Counted from the first letter of the stretch, positions 23,741 through 32,301 are shown. The stretch is DNA of 46,283 nucleotides from Paenibacillus macquariensis (GCF_900156375.1 NZ_FTNK01000025.1:1-46283); one strand, 5' to 3'. Numbers and translations: made by a program. The notes: generated from the letters alone by a model not told the origin.

Positions 23741-25901
23741 CAATACCCCTAAAGTTCCCGCTCCATCTTACGTTGAATACCCTGTCAAAGGCTTGTCTTG
23801 TGCCAACTGCACGAGAGAAATGCAAGAAGAGATTCAGAAATTGGCGCATGGTTCCGATGCGAAGCTGAACTATGTGAGTAGTAAATTGACCCTAAACCCC
23901 GATGTCGATATGGTACGTGTTGAACGTATTCTGAAGAATGATGGAGCAAGTCTCGTACAGAAGAAGGCCGACCATCACGGGCATGATCACGAAAATGGTG
24001 TTGGCCATCAGCACGACCATAGTCATGAAGGCAATCGTCTAATCAAGTGGCTACTTGGAATAGCAGCTGTAGTCTATTTATTTACTTTCGTCTTGAATGG
24101 CATCATACCTCAACCGATACTGATTACCTTATATGTCATTGCTATCGCACTTAGTGGTTACTCTACCTTTTGGCGTGGACTGAACAATCTTATCAATTTG
24201 AAGTTCAACATGGATACACTGATGACCGTAGCACTCACAGGTGCCGTCGTTATTGGTGAATGGAAGGAAGCCACACTTGTTGCCATTCTGTTTGGTGTCA
24301 ATGAGTTGCTTGAAGGGTATGGTATGGGACGTGCGCGCAAATCGATGGAGGCGTTGCTAGCTAATGCACCTAAAGAAGCTTCATTAGTACGTAATGGAGA
24401 GGTTACAAGCGTTCCTATTGCCAGTCTTCGTGTAGGAGACCTCGTACGTGTTAGATCAGGAGAGAAAATCCCTTCGGATGGCATTATATATGAAGGTAGT
24501 AGTGCAGTGAACGAGGCCGCCATTACAGGCGAATCCTTACCGGTTACCAAAGGCAAAGGTGATTCTGTCTACGGCGGCAGTGTAAATGCAGAAGGATTAC
24601 TGGATATTAGAATAGAGAAAGCTTACGAGGATTCTTCATTATCTAAAATCATGCATTTGGTACAGGAAGCCCAAGAAAGTAAAACACCTACAGAGTTATT
24701 TATAGATAAATTCGCTAAATACTATACTCCTGCCATTATGATTATTGCTCTCCTAGTCATCGTTGTGCCTCCATTACTATTTGGGGAGACGTGGATGAAA
24801 TGGGTATACCAAGGCCTCGCCATTCTTATCGTTGGATGCCCCTGCTCACTCGTACTCTCCTCGCCAATTGCTTTGGTAAGCGGAATGACACGGAGTGCTC
24901 GTAACGGCATTCTAATCAAAGGTGGCGTACATCTGGAGCAGTTAGGCAAGATAGATGCAATCGCCTTTGACAAGACCGGTACCTTAACCCAAGGTGTACC
25001 TTCTGTTAAGGAGGAAGTCATCTATGATGAGAAGCGATTCTATGATGTTGCAGGCTCTTTAGAGCAATCCTCTCTTCATCCCTTGGCTAAAGCAGTCGTA
25101 AGTCATATCACGAATCAACGGAAATCGAATATCTTTCCAGATTCACTTCATTTAACAACCTTACCGGGTTCAGGAATACAAGGCGAAGTAGAAGGTACGA
25201 CCTTCTGGATGGGTAACGAGGAGATATTAACGCGTGTCGTAGCATCCCATTCAGAACATATGGACAACGTGAAACGTGACGTTCTCCGTATGAAGGAGCA
25301 AGGCCTCACATTGATCATTACTGTAGATGAGAACCACGTACTTGGTCTGCTTGGACTTGCGGATAAGATTCGACCAGAGACGAAGGAAGTCATCCACCAG
25401 CTTCATCAAGCAGGCATTAAGCAGACAGTCATGCTGACAGGCGATCATGAGCAATCAGCGAAATTAATTGCCACCGAAGCAGGCGTCTCAAGTTATAATG
25501 CTGGTCTCCTACCAGAACAGAAAGTAGACCAGATTAAGCGTCTCGCTTCGCAATGGAATGTCGCGATGGTTGGTGATGGGATCAACGATGCCCCTGCGCT
25601 TGCTACTGCACAATTAGGAATAGCCATGGGTAAAGGAACTGACAGCGCGATGGAGACAGCTGACATCGTTCTTATGCAAGATCATCTTGGCAAGCTACCA
25701 AGTGCCATTCATATGGCGCGTCGTGTAAATCGTGTCATTGGTTGGAATATCGGCATATCGCTTACGCTAAAAGCCATTGCACTTCTACTCACGATTCCCG
25801 GCTGGCTGACCCTTTGGATCGCCATATTATCCGACATGGGTGCCACCATTATTGTGACGCTACTCGGGATGTCCATTCTACTAGGCAAAGATAAATCATA
25901 A
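23727..25901 (+). CDS. cadA: Zn/Cd/Pb-exporting P1B-type ATPase CadA
   Basis: A 724-residue heavy-metal efflux pump of the inner membrane. An N-terminal HMA domain has the metal site C25-x-x-C28 (LSCANC), then a His-rich linker (82-99, HHGHDHENGVGHQHDHSH). Transmembrane C371-P372-C373 defines the transport site; the phosphorylated D415 lies in DKTGT; TGES (actuator), HP (SSLHPLAKA) and GDGINDAP (hinge) are intact. The class with CPC and a His-rich linker carries Zn, Cd and Pb. Start ATG 23727 has GGGAGAAG inside the end of cadC. Followed by a strong bidirectional terminator. Confidence 0.95.
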   Translation: MSTNNNTPKVPAPSYVEYPVKGLSCANCTREMQEEIQKLAHGSDAKLNYVSSKLTLNPDVDMVRVERILKNDGASLVQKKADHHGHDHENGVGHQHDHSHEGNRLIKWLLGIAAVVYLFTFVLNGIIPQPILITLYVIAIALSGYSTFWRGLNNLINLKFNMDTLMTVALTGAVVIGEWKEATLVAILFGVNELLEGYGMGRARKSMEALLANAPKEASLVRNGEVTSVPIASLRVGDLVRVRSGEKIPSDGIIYEGSSAVNEAAITGESLPVTKGKGDSVYGGSVNAEGLLDIRIEKAYEDSSLSKIMHLVQEAQESKTPTELFIDKFAKYYTPAIMIIALLVIVVPPLLFGETWMKWVYQGLAILIVGCPCSLVLSSPIALVSGMTRSARNGILIKGGVHLEQLGKIDAIAFDKTGTLTQGVPSVKEEVIYDEKRFYDVAGSLEQSSLHPLAKAVVSHITNQRKSNIFPDSLHLTTLPGSGIQGEVEGTTFWMGNEEILTRVVASHSEHMDNVKRDVLRMKEQGLTLIITVDENHVLGLLGLADKIRPETKEVIHQLHQAGIKQTVMLTGDHEQSAKLIATEAGVSSYNAGLLPEQKVDQIKRLASQWNVAMVGDGINDAPALATAQLGIAMGKGTDSAMETADIVLMQDHLGKLPSAIHMARRVNRVIGWNIGISLTLKAIALLLTIPGWLTLWIAILSDMGATIIVTLLGMSILLGKDKS

Positions 25902-25921
25902 TAGAAATTTATCAGTATATG

Positions 25922-25969
25922 AAAAAGGCATTCTAAGACCTCTTATTGAGATCTTAGAATGCCTTTTTT
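25922..25969. terminator. Bidirectional terminator between cadA and ywhD
   Basis: AAAAAGGCATTCTAAGA pairs with TCTTAGAATGCCTTTTTT over a 12-14 base loop; T runs on both strands. Confidence 0.93.
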
Positions 25970-26002
25970 CAATTTTACAAGAAGGATGCATTTCGAATTA
26001 CC

Positions 26003-26509
26003 CTAAACCTCTAACGCCTTCTTCAATTCCTCAGGTGTAGCTGCCCACCATTCCTCATTACGAGTCATCAGTAGATTCTTAAGAGCTGTCTTATCTTCCG
26101 CGTTCATTCCATCTAATATAATCTTGCGCTTCAATGCACCATCCAGCTTATTTACATGATCAGCTAGAATCTTATACCCTCTGCGAGCTTCCGTATCAAT
26201 CCACATCTCGGATGCTGTAGCTCCTCCGTAGAATTGCCCTTCCGCTGTGCGATCCACGGCTACCCATACTACCCATACTTGACGCCCATTCGGCACATCT
26301 TCGCGATTGGCAGAGAACTTAATACCTTTCTCCACTTTACTCTTCGCATGCATTGCACCGACATCGACCTTGGCTTCCCCTTGGTCAACGATAATAGGCG
26401 ATACATTATTCAGATCAATCGAACCCGATCCAAACCCCGTATGTTTACTTTTGCTACTTACAATATTAAGGGCAATTTGTTTCTTGCCGCCTTGTTCTTT
26501 GTTATCCAT
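26003..26509 (-). CDS. ywhD: YwhD family protein
   Basis: A 168-residue soluble protein matching the YwhD family by eye: NNVSPIIVDQGEAKVDVGAMHAKSKVEKGIKF-type start and VWVVWVAVDRTAEGQFYGGATASEM in the middle, ending in a charged helical region. No catalytic motif can be assigned and the function is unknown. In B. subtilis ywhD is adjacent to pbpG; here cadCA lies between them. GGGAGG is about 11 bases before the ATG. The stop is followed by a strong bidirectional terminator. Confidence 0.85.
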   Translation of the reverse strand: MDNKEQGGKKQIALNIVSSKSKHTGFGSGSIDLNNVSPIIVDQGEAKVDVGAMHAKSKVEKGIKFSANREDVPNGRQVWVVWVAVDRTAEGQFYGGATASEMWIDTEARRGYKILADHVNKLDGALKRKIILDGMNAEDKTALKNLLMTRNEEWWAATPEELKKALEV

Positions 26510-26563
26510 TTCTTCATTGTCCTCCCACTACAAAACAGAAATAAAAACCCATATTTCTGACTC

Positions 26564-26579
26564 CAGTTATAAATAACTG
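26564..26579. repeat. 16-bp perfect palindrome between ywhD and the M1 peptidase gene
   Basis: CAGTTAT-AA-ATAACTG, about 55 bases upstream of the divergent ywhD start. It may be an operator; too short and AT-rich for a terminator. Confidence 0.5.
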
Positions 26580-26662
26580 TTATTCATTTTATTTTAACTA
26601 ATAATTGGCGAATTGCAAACATATACATGCTGTAGATGCTTGTCAACGGGAGGTATTCATGT

Positions 26663-28645
26663 ATGGCCCCAACTCGATCCAAAATGATTGTAATAACGAT
26701 TGTCGCCCTATTTCTCCTTAGTGGAACCTGGTGGACACTACTTCGGGTTTCACCAGAATCAGAATCCGTGTATGCGCCTAATAAGGCCAAGCCTTCAGAC
26801 AGCATCGCTCAGCTCCCTCAGAAAGAAAGCGTGCAGAACCCCACGGCAGAAGTACTGAGTAAACGCGTTGTAGAGTATCACCTGGATGTTTCATTAGACC
26901 CTAATGAAAAGGTGCTTAAAGGTTCTGAGACCCTAACTTGGACTCATCCTGGAAAAAACACCGTCACCGAACTTTATTTCCACCTTTATCCGAACGCATT
27001 CTCTTCCACGGACACCACCTTTATGAAGGAGTCTGGTGGTAAACTACGGAACGACGTTATGCCTACGGATGGTTTCGGCTCCATGACCCTCACAGGACTT
27101 GAAACAACAGATGGACTCTCATTGATGCACCGTATCCAATATGTACAACCTGATGATGGCAATAGCAAGGATACAAGCCTAGTCAAAGTAAGACTCCCAC
27201 GACCTGTCAAAGGTGGCGAGAGCATCACCCTTAATATGAAGTTCGAAGTGAAGCTCCCTCAAATATTTGCCCGAATGGGAACCGCTGGTAACTTCGTGAT
27301 GGCTGGACAATGGTTTCCCAAGATCAGTGTCTATGAACCCGCTGGCTTAAGAGGTAGAACGACGGAAGGTTGGAATCTTCATCAATACCATGGTAATTCT
27401 GAGTTCTACGCTGATTTCGGCATCTACAATGTTCGTATTCATGTGCCAGAGAACTATATTGTCGCTGCGACAGGATTTCCAATTAAGTCTGCTCAGATTG
27501 TCAAAGGTCAGAAAATCTATCAGTTCTACGCGGATGATGTACACGACTTCGCTTGGTCAGCATCTCCTGATTTCATTGTAGCTGAGAAGCCATTCTCATC
27601 GCAGGAGGTACCCGGTGTACGAATCAAGCTATATCTAGATCCTGTCCATAAGGATATGAAGGAACGGTATTTCTATGCCGCTGAAGTCGCGCTCAAAAAC
27701 TTCAGTAAATGGTATGGTCCCTATCCTTACTCCACTCTTTCTATTGTTGTTCCTCCGGAAGCAGGAAATGGGGCGGGGGGAATGGAGTATCCGAACCTGA
27801 TTACAGCGTTTGGAGCTAAGAACGATTCACCGGGGTATGAACTAGAGCGGACCGTCATACATGAAATTGGTCACCAATACTTCTATGGCATGATCGCGAG
27901 CAATGAATTTGAAGAGGCTTGGCTTGATGAAGGGTTTACTTCTTACGCCGAAGATAAGTTAATGGAGCAGGAATTTGGAATCATTCCTAACCTACCGGTA
28001 CAAGCAGCGATCATATCACCCGCTACACTCACACAAGAAGCATGGAAATACGGTTCTCAGGATCAGTATGCGCAGAATGTGTATTACCGTGGCAAACTCG
28101 TGTTGAAAGGCATTGAGCGGCAGGTAGGCAACCAGATGATGAATAAAATCATGGCAGCCTATACCAAGAAATATCGGTTCGGACATCCTACAACACACGA
28201 TTTCCAAAAAGTTGTGGAGCAGGTCACACACACCTCATGGAAAACCTATTTCAATCAATATGTATATGGCAAGCAGATGACGGACTTCTCCATTGATAAT
28301 ATTACTGTACAGGAAAAAATCAGTAGTTCGGGGACCGTATTTGAATCCAACGTAACCGTAAGTCGAAAAGACGGTAATTACCCCAATATCCCGCTGTTAT
28401 TTACATTTGCGGACGGTCATACCCTCCAAAAAGTATGGAATGGCGCCGGAGATAGCACACAATTTAGACTCCAATATAAATCTCCATTATCATGGGCCAT
28501 GATTGATCCACAATACAGCCTTGTGCTCGAGAACAAATATATCAACAACTATTTAAAGGCGGATCTCGACGTCAAGAAGGTATCCCGCTGGAATATAAGT
28601 GTCACCAAGCTGATGGAAACACTGCTTGGAAGTCTATCCTGGTGA
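26663..28645 (+). CDS. Membrane-anchored M1 family metallopeptidase
   Basis: A 660-residue gluzincin peptidase. One N-terminal membrane segment (about 7-28) is followed by a linker and an M1 beta-saddle domain. The zinc site is H400-E401-x-x-H404 (HEIGHQYFYG) with the third ligand E423 in WLDEGF, exactly the HExxH-x18-E spacing. The exopeptidase motif appears as GAGGMEYPNL in place of GAMEN, so it may not be a strict aminopeptidase. The frame opens at 26636, but GGGAGG lies 9 bases before ATG 26663. The next gene starts 11 bases after its stop and encodes a membrane protein, probably in the same operon. The catalytic domain should face outside. Confidence 0.9.
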   Translation: MAPTRSKMIVITIVALFLLSGTWWTLLRVSPESESVYAPNKAKPSDSIAQLPQKESVQNPTAEVLSKRVVEYHLDVSLDPNEKVLKGSETLTWTHPGKNTVTELYFHLYPNAFSSTDTTFMKESGGKLRNDVMPTDGFGSMTLTGLETTDGLSLMHRIQYVQPDDGNSKDTSLVKVRLPRPVKGGESITLNMKFEVKLPQIFARMGTAGNFVMAGQWFPKISVYEPAGLRGRTTEGWNLHQYHGNSEFYADFGIYNVRIHVPENYIVAATGFPIKSAQIVKGQKIYQFYADDVHDFAWSASPDFIVAEKPFSSQEVPGVRIKLYLDPVHKDMKERYFYAAEVALKNFSKWYGPYPYSTLSIVVPPEAGNGAGGMEYPNLITAFGAKNDSPGYELERTVIHEIGHQYFYGMIASNEFEEAWLDEGFTSYAEDKLMEQEFGIIPNLPVQAAIISPATLTQEAWKYGSQDQYAQNVYYRGKLVLKGIERQVGNQMMNKIMAAYTKKYRFGHPTTHDFQKVVEQVTHTSWKTYFNQYVYGKQMTDFSIDNITVQEKISSSGTVFESNVTVSRKDGNYPNIPLLFTFADGHTLQKVWNGAGDSTQFRLQYKSPLSWAMIDPQYSLVLENKYINNYLKADLDVKKVSRWNISVTKLMETLLGSLSW

Positions 28646-28656
28646 GGTGAGAGACG

Positions 28657-29487
28657 GTGAGGAGCAATATCGCCCAAGGTTGGAAAAGTCTAAAGAATCA
28701 ATTTTATGTCGTCATCATTCTATTTCTGTACCACCTGTTGTTTGGTTACTTTCTATATCGTTTGGTGAACTCAGCGGTAGTGCCGTTACTTCAGCGCTAT
28801 CCTGATCCACCTCCCACTGAATTAAGTCAGATCCTATTCTATATTGAAGGGCAATTGGATCTAGCCCATAGTAGTACCGTTCACAACTATCTATGGATTC
28901 TGCTCGGTATGCTACTTTTGCGTATGCTTATTACCCCATTTATTCATTCAGGCATATTCTACGGCCTTCACCAAGAACGTAAAGGAGAGATGGGGGCTTT
29001 CTTCTTCCAAGGCATGAGACGTTGCTGGAAACCAGTTATGTTATGCTACTGGATCGAAACACTCTTTGTTCTTGCTCCCGCTTATTGGTTACTACCTAAG
29101 CTATATACGATTGCCATGAACGGATTTATGTCTCCTTCTACATTAATACAAGCCATTCCCTGGATAGTCGGATGGTTTCTATACCGTTATGTTATCCACC
29201 AGATCATTCTTTACATGCAGTTTGGCATAACCGATGATGAATCCCTCTTCTCTTCTACTTGGATATGTTTACGTCATGTTCTATCTGTTATAGGAATTTC
29301 TCTCATCTTAGGTGCGTTAAGCCTACTGCTATTCTGTCTATTCACTGGCCTATCACTCTTCTGGACTGGAATACTTGCACTCATCTTGCAACAGGCGTAC
29401 CCACTGATTACTTGTCTATTCAAAATGTGGAACATCACATCACAATTTAATGTGTGGGCTACCAAGCTATCAAAAAATAAAAAATAG
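28657..29487 (+). CDS. Polytopic membrane protein of unknown function
   Basis: A 276-residue hydrophobic protein with about six membrane segments (near 15-37, 77-100, 125-145, 165-185, 205-232 and 235-255). Short basic tail LSKNKK at the C-terminus. No motif that I recognise. The start is GTG (28657), 11 bases after the M1 peptidase stop, with GGTGAG upstream, and a terminator follows 30 bases after the stop, so the pair forms a two-gene operon. A role with the peptidase is suggested only by this pairing. Confidence 0.82.
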   Translation: MRSNIAQGWKSLKNQFYVVIILFLYHLLFGYFLYRLVNSAVVPLLQRYPDPPPTELSQILFYIEGQLDLAHSSTVHNYLWILLGMLLLRMLITPFIHSGIFYGLHQERKGEMGAFFFQGMRRCWKPVMLCYWIETLFVLAPAYWLLPKLYTIAMNGFMSPSTLIQAIPWIVGWFLYRYVIHQIILYMQFGITDDESLFSSTWICLRHVLSVIGISLILGALSLLLFCLFTGLSLFWTGILALILQQAYPLITCLFKMWNITSQFNVWATKLSKNKK

Positions 29488-29516
29488 TGGTCATTTATCT
29501 CTTTAACCCCTTGATA

Positions 29517-29567
29517 CAAGAAGAACCCTACCCCTTTCGAACGAAAAGGGCGGGGTTCTTCTTGTTC
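29517..29567 (+). terminator. Terminator after the M1 peptidase operon
   Basis: CAAGAAGAACCC..CCCCTTT pairs with AAAAGGG..GGGGTTCTTCTTG; very stable, T tail short. Confidence 0.8.
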
Positions 29568-29584
29568 TACTATGCTTTTGTGGT

Positions 29585-29613
29585 TTGCCAAAGTGTAAAA
29601 CCTCTGTTAAAAT
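29585..29613 (+). promoter_or_regulatory. Promoter of first NlpC/P60 gene
   Basis: TTGCCA (29585-29590), 17 bases, TAAAAT (29608-29613). The start-site region TTAGTAACAACTTTGT (29617-29632) recurs exactly in the second copy. Confidence 0.65.
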
Positions 29614-29684
29614 AAATTAGTAACAACTTTGTAATATCTATGATCTAGTCTTTTCATAAAGCATTGTCGATTGTCACTTTCAGG

Positions 29685-29820
29685 TGTACGAAACGGCCTA
29701 ATTCCTAAACACCAGGAAGCGGGGGATCCATTACATGGGTGAATTGATCTCGCAACAAAGAGATCATAGGGGACCTTCAACCGAATCCTTAAGCTAACCT
29801 CGCAGGCATTGGAAGGGGAA
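29685..29820 (+). promoter_or_regulatory. c-di-AMP riboswitch (ydaO-yuaA class), copy 1
   Basis: The ydaO core is clear: CGGGGGATCCA, GGGTGAATTGATC, ACCTTCAACCGAATCC and GCTAACCTCGCAGGC (29793-29807 region) occur in order. The variable hairpin GATCTCGCAACAAAGAGATC is between them. The family binds two c-di-AMP and usually switches the gene off. It sits directly before an NlpC/P60 hydrolase gene, a known target class. No terminator lies between aptamer and gene; the Shine-Dalgarno GGAAGGGG is at the 3' edge of the aptamer, so control of translation is likely. Boundaries are approximate. Confidence 0.93.
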
Positions 29821-29827
29821 AACGTAT

Positions 29828-30295
29828 TTGAAGAAGAAACTAACTGCTACAGCCTTGAGCATGGCTCTTGCGCTGACCATAGGAACAGGTAGCGTATTTG
29901 CCGACTCAAAGATGAATTCCGTGATTGACCGTACCATTGGCGTCACTTATAAAACCGGTGGAACAACCACTAATGGATTCGATTGCTCTGGATTCACTAG
30001 ATATGTATTCTTGAAATTGGGCGTAAACTTACCACGTCAATCTGGATCTCAGTACAATATGGGTACTGCCGTATCCAAAAGTCAGCTACGACCTGGCGAC
30101 CTCGTGTTCTTTAACACATTAGGTAAAGGCGTATCTCATGTTGGAATATCCGTCGGTAATGGAAAATTCGCACACGCTTCTACTTCGCGTGGTGTCATCG
30201 TTAGTTCGCTTTCAGAAAGCTACTATGCTAAACGCTACGTTGGTGCTAAACGAGTAATGAGTACTTCAAAATACCAAGCAGCAGCTTACAACTAA
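29828..30295 (+). CDS. Secreted NlpC/P60 cell-wall endopeptidase, copy 1
   Basis: A 155-residue exported cysteine peptidase. A signal peptide (1-25, cut after VFA) is followed at once by the NlpC/P60 domain: catalytic C53 in GFDCSGF, H104 in SHVGI and third residue H116 in KFAHAS. No SH3 or LysM binding domain is present. The family cuts gamma-D-Glu-meso-DAP bonds in peptidoglycan. The start is TTG (29828), 9 bases after GGAAGGGG. It is preceded by a c-di-AMP riboswitch and shares about 70% identity by eye with copy 2 downstream, so the two look like a tandem duplication. Confidence 0.94.
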   Translation: MKKKLTATALSMALALTIGTGSVFADSKMNSVIDRTIGVTYKTGGTTTNGFDCSGFTRYVFLKLGVNLPRQSGSQYNMGTAVSKSQLRPGDLVFFNTLGKGVSHVGISVGNGKFAHASTSRGVIVSSLSESYYAKRYVGAKRVMSTSKYQAAAYN

Positions 30296-30317
30296 AATTA
30301 AATATGGTAATGAATTT

Positions 30318-30356
30318 TAACCCGAAGTTGAGCCCCAATCTCACTGCGGGTTTCTT
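30318..30356 (+). terminator. Terminator after NlpC/P60 copy 1
   Basis: AACCCG/CGGGTT outer stem over a loop with a second short pairing, then TTTCTTA. Confidence 0.65.
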
Positions 30357-30480
30357 ATATATATAGACGTACGAAATTAGAAAAAAGTTGACTGTTTGGA
30401 AAAATAAATTCGGTTATTCTATGATTCTAGCTATCTCCCAAAAAAATATACGTATTTCTCATTAAAAATGATAGAAATAA

Positions 30481-30510
30481 TTGCCAAATGGCTATTCCTT
30501 TTGCTATAAT
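30481..30510 (+). promoter_or_regulatory. Promoter of second NlpC/P60 gene
   Basis: TTGCCA (30481-30486), 18 bases, TATAAT (30505-30510) with TGC before the -10. Same -35 hexamer as copy 1, followed by the same TTAGTAACAACTTTGT (30526-30541). Confidence 0.7.
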
Positions 30511-30561
30511 AATCCCAGTGAGTTCTTAGTAACAACTTTGTCATAAGTATAACTATTCGTT

Positions 30562-30690
30562 AATCATATCTGCCGAATTCCCGAAAGGGAAGTGGGGGAA
30601 CCAGTCATGGGTGAATTGATCTTGCAACAGAGGGATCATAGGGAACCTTCAACCGAATCCTTAAGCTAACCTCGCAGGCAACGGAAGGAG
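30562..30690 (+). promoter_or_regulatory. c-di-AMP riboswitch (ydaO-yuaA class), copy 2
   Basis: Same core as copy 1: GTGGGGGAACCA, GGGTGAATTGATC, ACCTTCAACCGAATCC and GCTAACCTCGCAGGC, with the hairpin GATCTTGCAACAGAGGGATC. The 5' stem is a shorter ATTCCC/GGGAAG version. GGAAGGAG at 30683-30690 is the Shine-Dalgarno of the next gene. Again no terminator before the start codon. Confidence 0.93.
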
Positions 30691-30699
30691 TTAACTTTT

Positions 30700-31170
30700 T
30701 TGAAGAAGAAATTAACGACCACAGTATTAGGATTAGCATTATTATTTAGCATTGGCACTGGAAGCGCTTTCGCAGACTCTGCACTGGACAAGGCAATCGC
30801 TCCAGCGATTGGTTCGCCTTATGTGGCATCTGGAAACGATACGAGTGGATTTGATTGTTCTGGATTTACAACGTACGTGTTCAACAAACTAAGTATTGAT
30901 TTACCTCGCCAATCAGGTTCACAGTACAGTATGGGAACAGCCGTTAGCCGTAATGATTTAAGAGAAGGCGATTTGGTATTTTTCAATACTACGGGTAAGG
31001 GTGTTTCACACGTTGGGATATTTGTAGGTAATGGTAAGTTTGCACATGCCTCTTCATCTAATGGTGTCATCATCAACTCTCTTAGTGAATCTTATTATGT
31101 TAGCCGCTACGTTGGTGCTAAAAGAATTATGAGTAACGATACATATGAATCTGTCGCAATCGATAAATAG
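30700..31170 (+). CDS. Secreted NlpC/P60 cell-wall endopeptidase, copy 2
   Basis: A 156-residue paralog of the upstream gene with signal peptide (1-25, AFA cut) and intact catalytic C53 (GFDCSGF), H104 and H116. Differences cluster just after the signal peptide and at the C-terminus (SNDTYESVAIDK), while the catalytic core and QSGSQY region are nearly the same. The start is TTG (30700), 9 bases after GGAAGGAG. It has its own promoter, riboswitch and terminator, so each copy is independently transcribed yet senses the same signal. Confidence 0.94.
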   Translation: MKKKLTTTVLGLALLFSIGTGSAFADSALDKAIAPAIGSPYVASGNDTSGFDCSGFTTYVFNKLSIDLPRQSGSQYSMGTAVSRNDLREGDLVFFNTTGKGVSHVGIFVGNGKFAHASSSNGVIINSLSESYYVSRYVGAKRIMSNDTYESVAIDK

Positions 31171-31184
31171 ATTATTCATTACCG

Positions 31185-31226
31185 ACCTGCATCTGAGATT
31201 GTATAAATCTCAAATGCAGGTTTTTT
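31185..31226 (+). terminator. Terminator after NlpC/P60 copy 2
   Basis: CCTGCAT..TGAGATT pairs with AATCTCA..ATGCAGG, loop GTATA, then TTTTTT. Confidence 0.92.
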
Positions 31227-31317
31227 CATCTGTGCGATCGTCCATACTGATTATTACCCTCCCTACTGAAAATTAATCAATGCTTTAGACATATACCCAA
31301 CAGAAAGGATCCTCTAT

Positions 31318-31818
31318 ATGATAACTCCACGCTTTATCGTTACACCTATGACAGTTGAACATGCGCGTACTATATCTGAATGGGATTACCCCGCTCCTTA
31401 TAACATATACGGATGGATGCCATGGAAGCAGATGGAGGATCTTCGAGTTGAATTTGGCGATCCCACCCTTCGTGCGGAGCAGTATGCTTCTATTACCAAT
31501 GAACATGGAGAATTATGCGGTTTCACACAATTTTTCCCCTTAGTCGGTGTAACTCGCCTCGGCATTGGTATGCGCCCTGATTTATGCGGACAAGGAATGG
31601 GTAAATCTTTTGTGCAATCTATCGTTTGCGAAGCAGTAAGACGAAAGCCACAGGATGAAATCGATCTAGAGGTCCTCACATGGAACAAGCGTGCTATCCA
31701 GGTATATCAAAAATCTGGATTTGAGATTACAGATCATTATGAGCGAATGACTCCAGATGGTAACCAACCCTTTTATTGTATGGTTTTTAGAAAAATCTCT
31801 GATTTCCATGATAAATAG
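31318..31818 (+). CDS. GNAT family N-acetyltransferase
   Basis: A 166-residue acetyl-CoA-dependent acetyltransferase. The motif A region LGIGMRPDLCGQGMGKSFVQSI (about 81-102) has the Q/R-x-x-G-x-G/A pyrophosphate loop (GQGMGK), and LEVLTWNKRAIQVYQKSGFE is the usual motif B. Substrate cannot be told. Single gene; AGAAAGGATCC precedes the ATG by about 8 bases. It is between the NlpC/P60 pair and the cytochrome gene with no sign of an operon. Confidence 0.88.
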   Translation: MITPRFIVTPMTVEHARTISEWDYPAPYNIYGWMPWKQMEDLRVEFGDPTLRAEQYASITNEHGELCGFTQFFPLVGVTRLGIGMRPDLCGQGMGKSFVQSIVCEAVRRKPQDEIDLEVLTWNKRAIQVYQKSGFEITDHYERMTPDGNQPFYCMVFRKISDFHDK

Positions 31819-31944
31819 CATAAAATTATCTATTTTTCGGAACAAATATTGGAATATATATCTCTTTTTTGACACAAATACTATGCTGTGCGTTCAGCAT
31901 CCGTTATAATATAATCATCAGCTTACATAGAAAGGAAGAAAAAG

Positions 31945-32301
31945 ATGCAAAAATATATCATGAGTGGGTTATTTTTTACTGCGTGTATTGTAGCTATTGT
32001 CCTAATGTTTACATTACCTGGTAAAGACCAAGTAGCAGAGGAAGCAAAACCTAGCATGCCAGAAGTTGTATTAGATGCTGCTTCAGCTGAGACAGTGGTT
32101 ACAGCAAATTGTATTACTTGTCATGGTGATCAGCTACAAGGTGGCGTAGGTCCAAATCTACAAAAGGTAGGTAGCGAGATGACTCCTGAAGAGATCTATT
32201 CTCTCGTTAGTAAGGGTAAAGCCATCATGCCTTCATTTAAAGGAAAATTAAAAGAAGAAGAGATTGCCAACGTAGCACAATGGTTAGCAGCAAAAAAATA
32301 A
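31945..32301 (+). CDS. Membrane-anchored c-type cytochrome (cytochrome c551/c550-like)
   Basis: A 118-residue monoheme cytochrome. One N-terminal membrane anchor (about 5-25), a flexible acidic linker, then the heme site C56-x-x-C59-H60 (CITCH) and axial M95 in IMPSF. The domain size fits the small Bacillus CccA/CccB proteins that carry electrons on the outer face of the membrane. C14 sits in FFTAC but is followed by more hydrophobic residues, so a lipoprotein is unlikely. AAAGGAAG is upstream of the ATG. A TATAAT is at 31905-31910 but without a clear -35. Confidence 0.92.
   Translation: MQKYIMSGLFFTACIVAIVLMFTLPGKDQVAEEAKPSMPEVVLDAASAETVVTANCITCHGDQLQGGVGPNLQKVGSEMTPEEIYSLVSKGKAIMPSFKGKLKEEEIANVAQWLAAKK

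Noticed and set aside
31945..32000. Lipoprotein signal on the cytochrome c
   Set aside because: FTAC is a poor lipobox and hydrophobic residues continue after the cysteine, so it is read as a membrane anchor.
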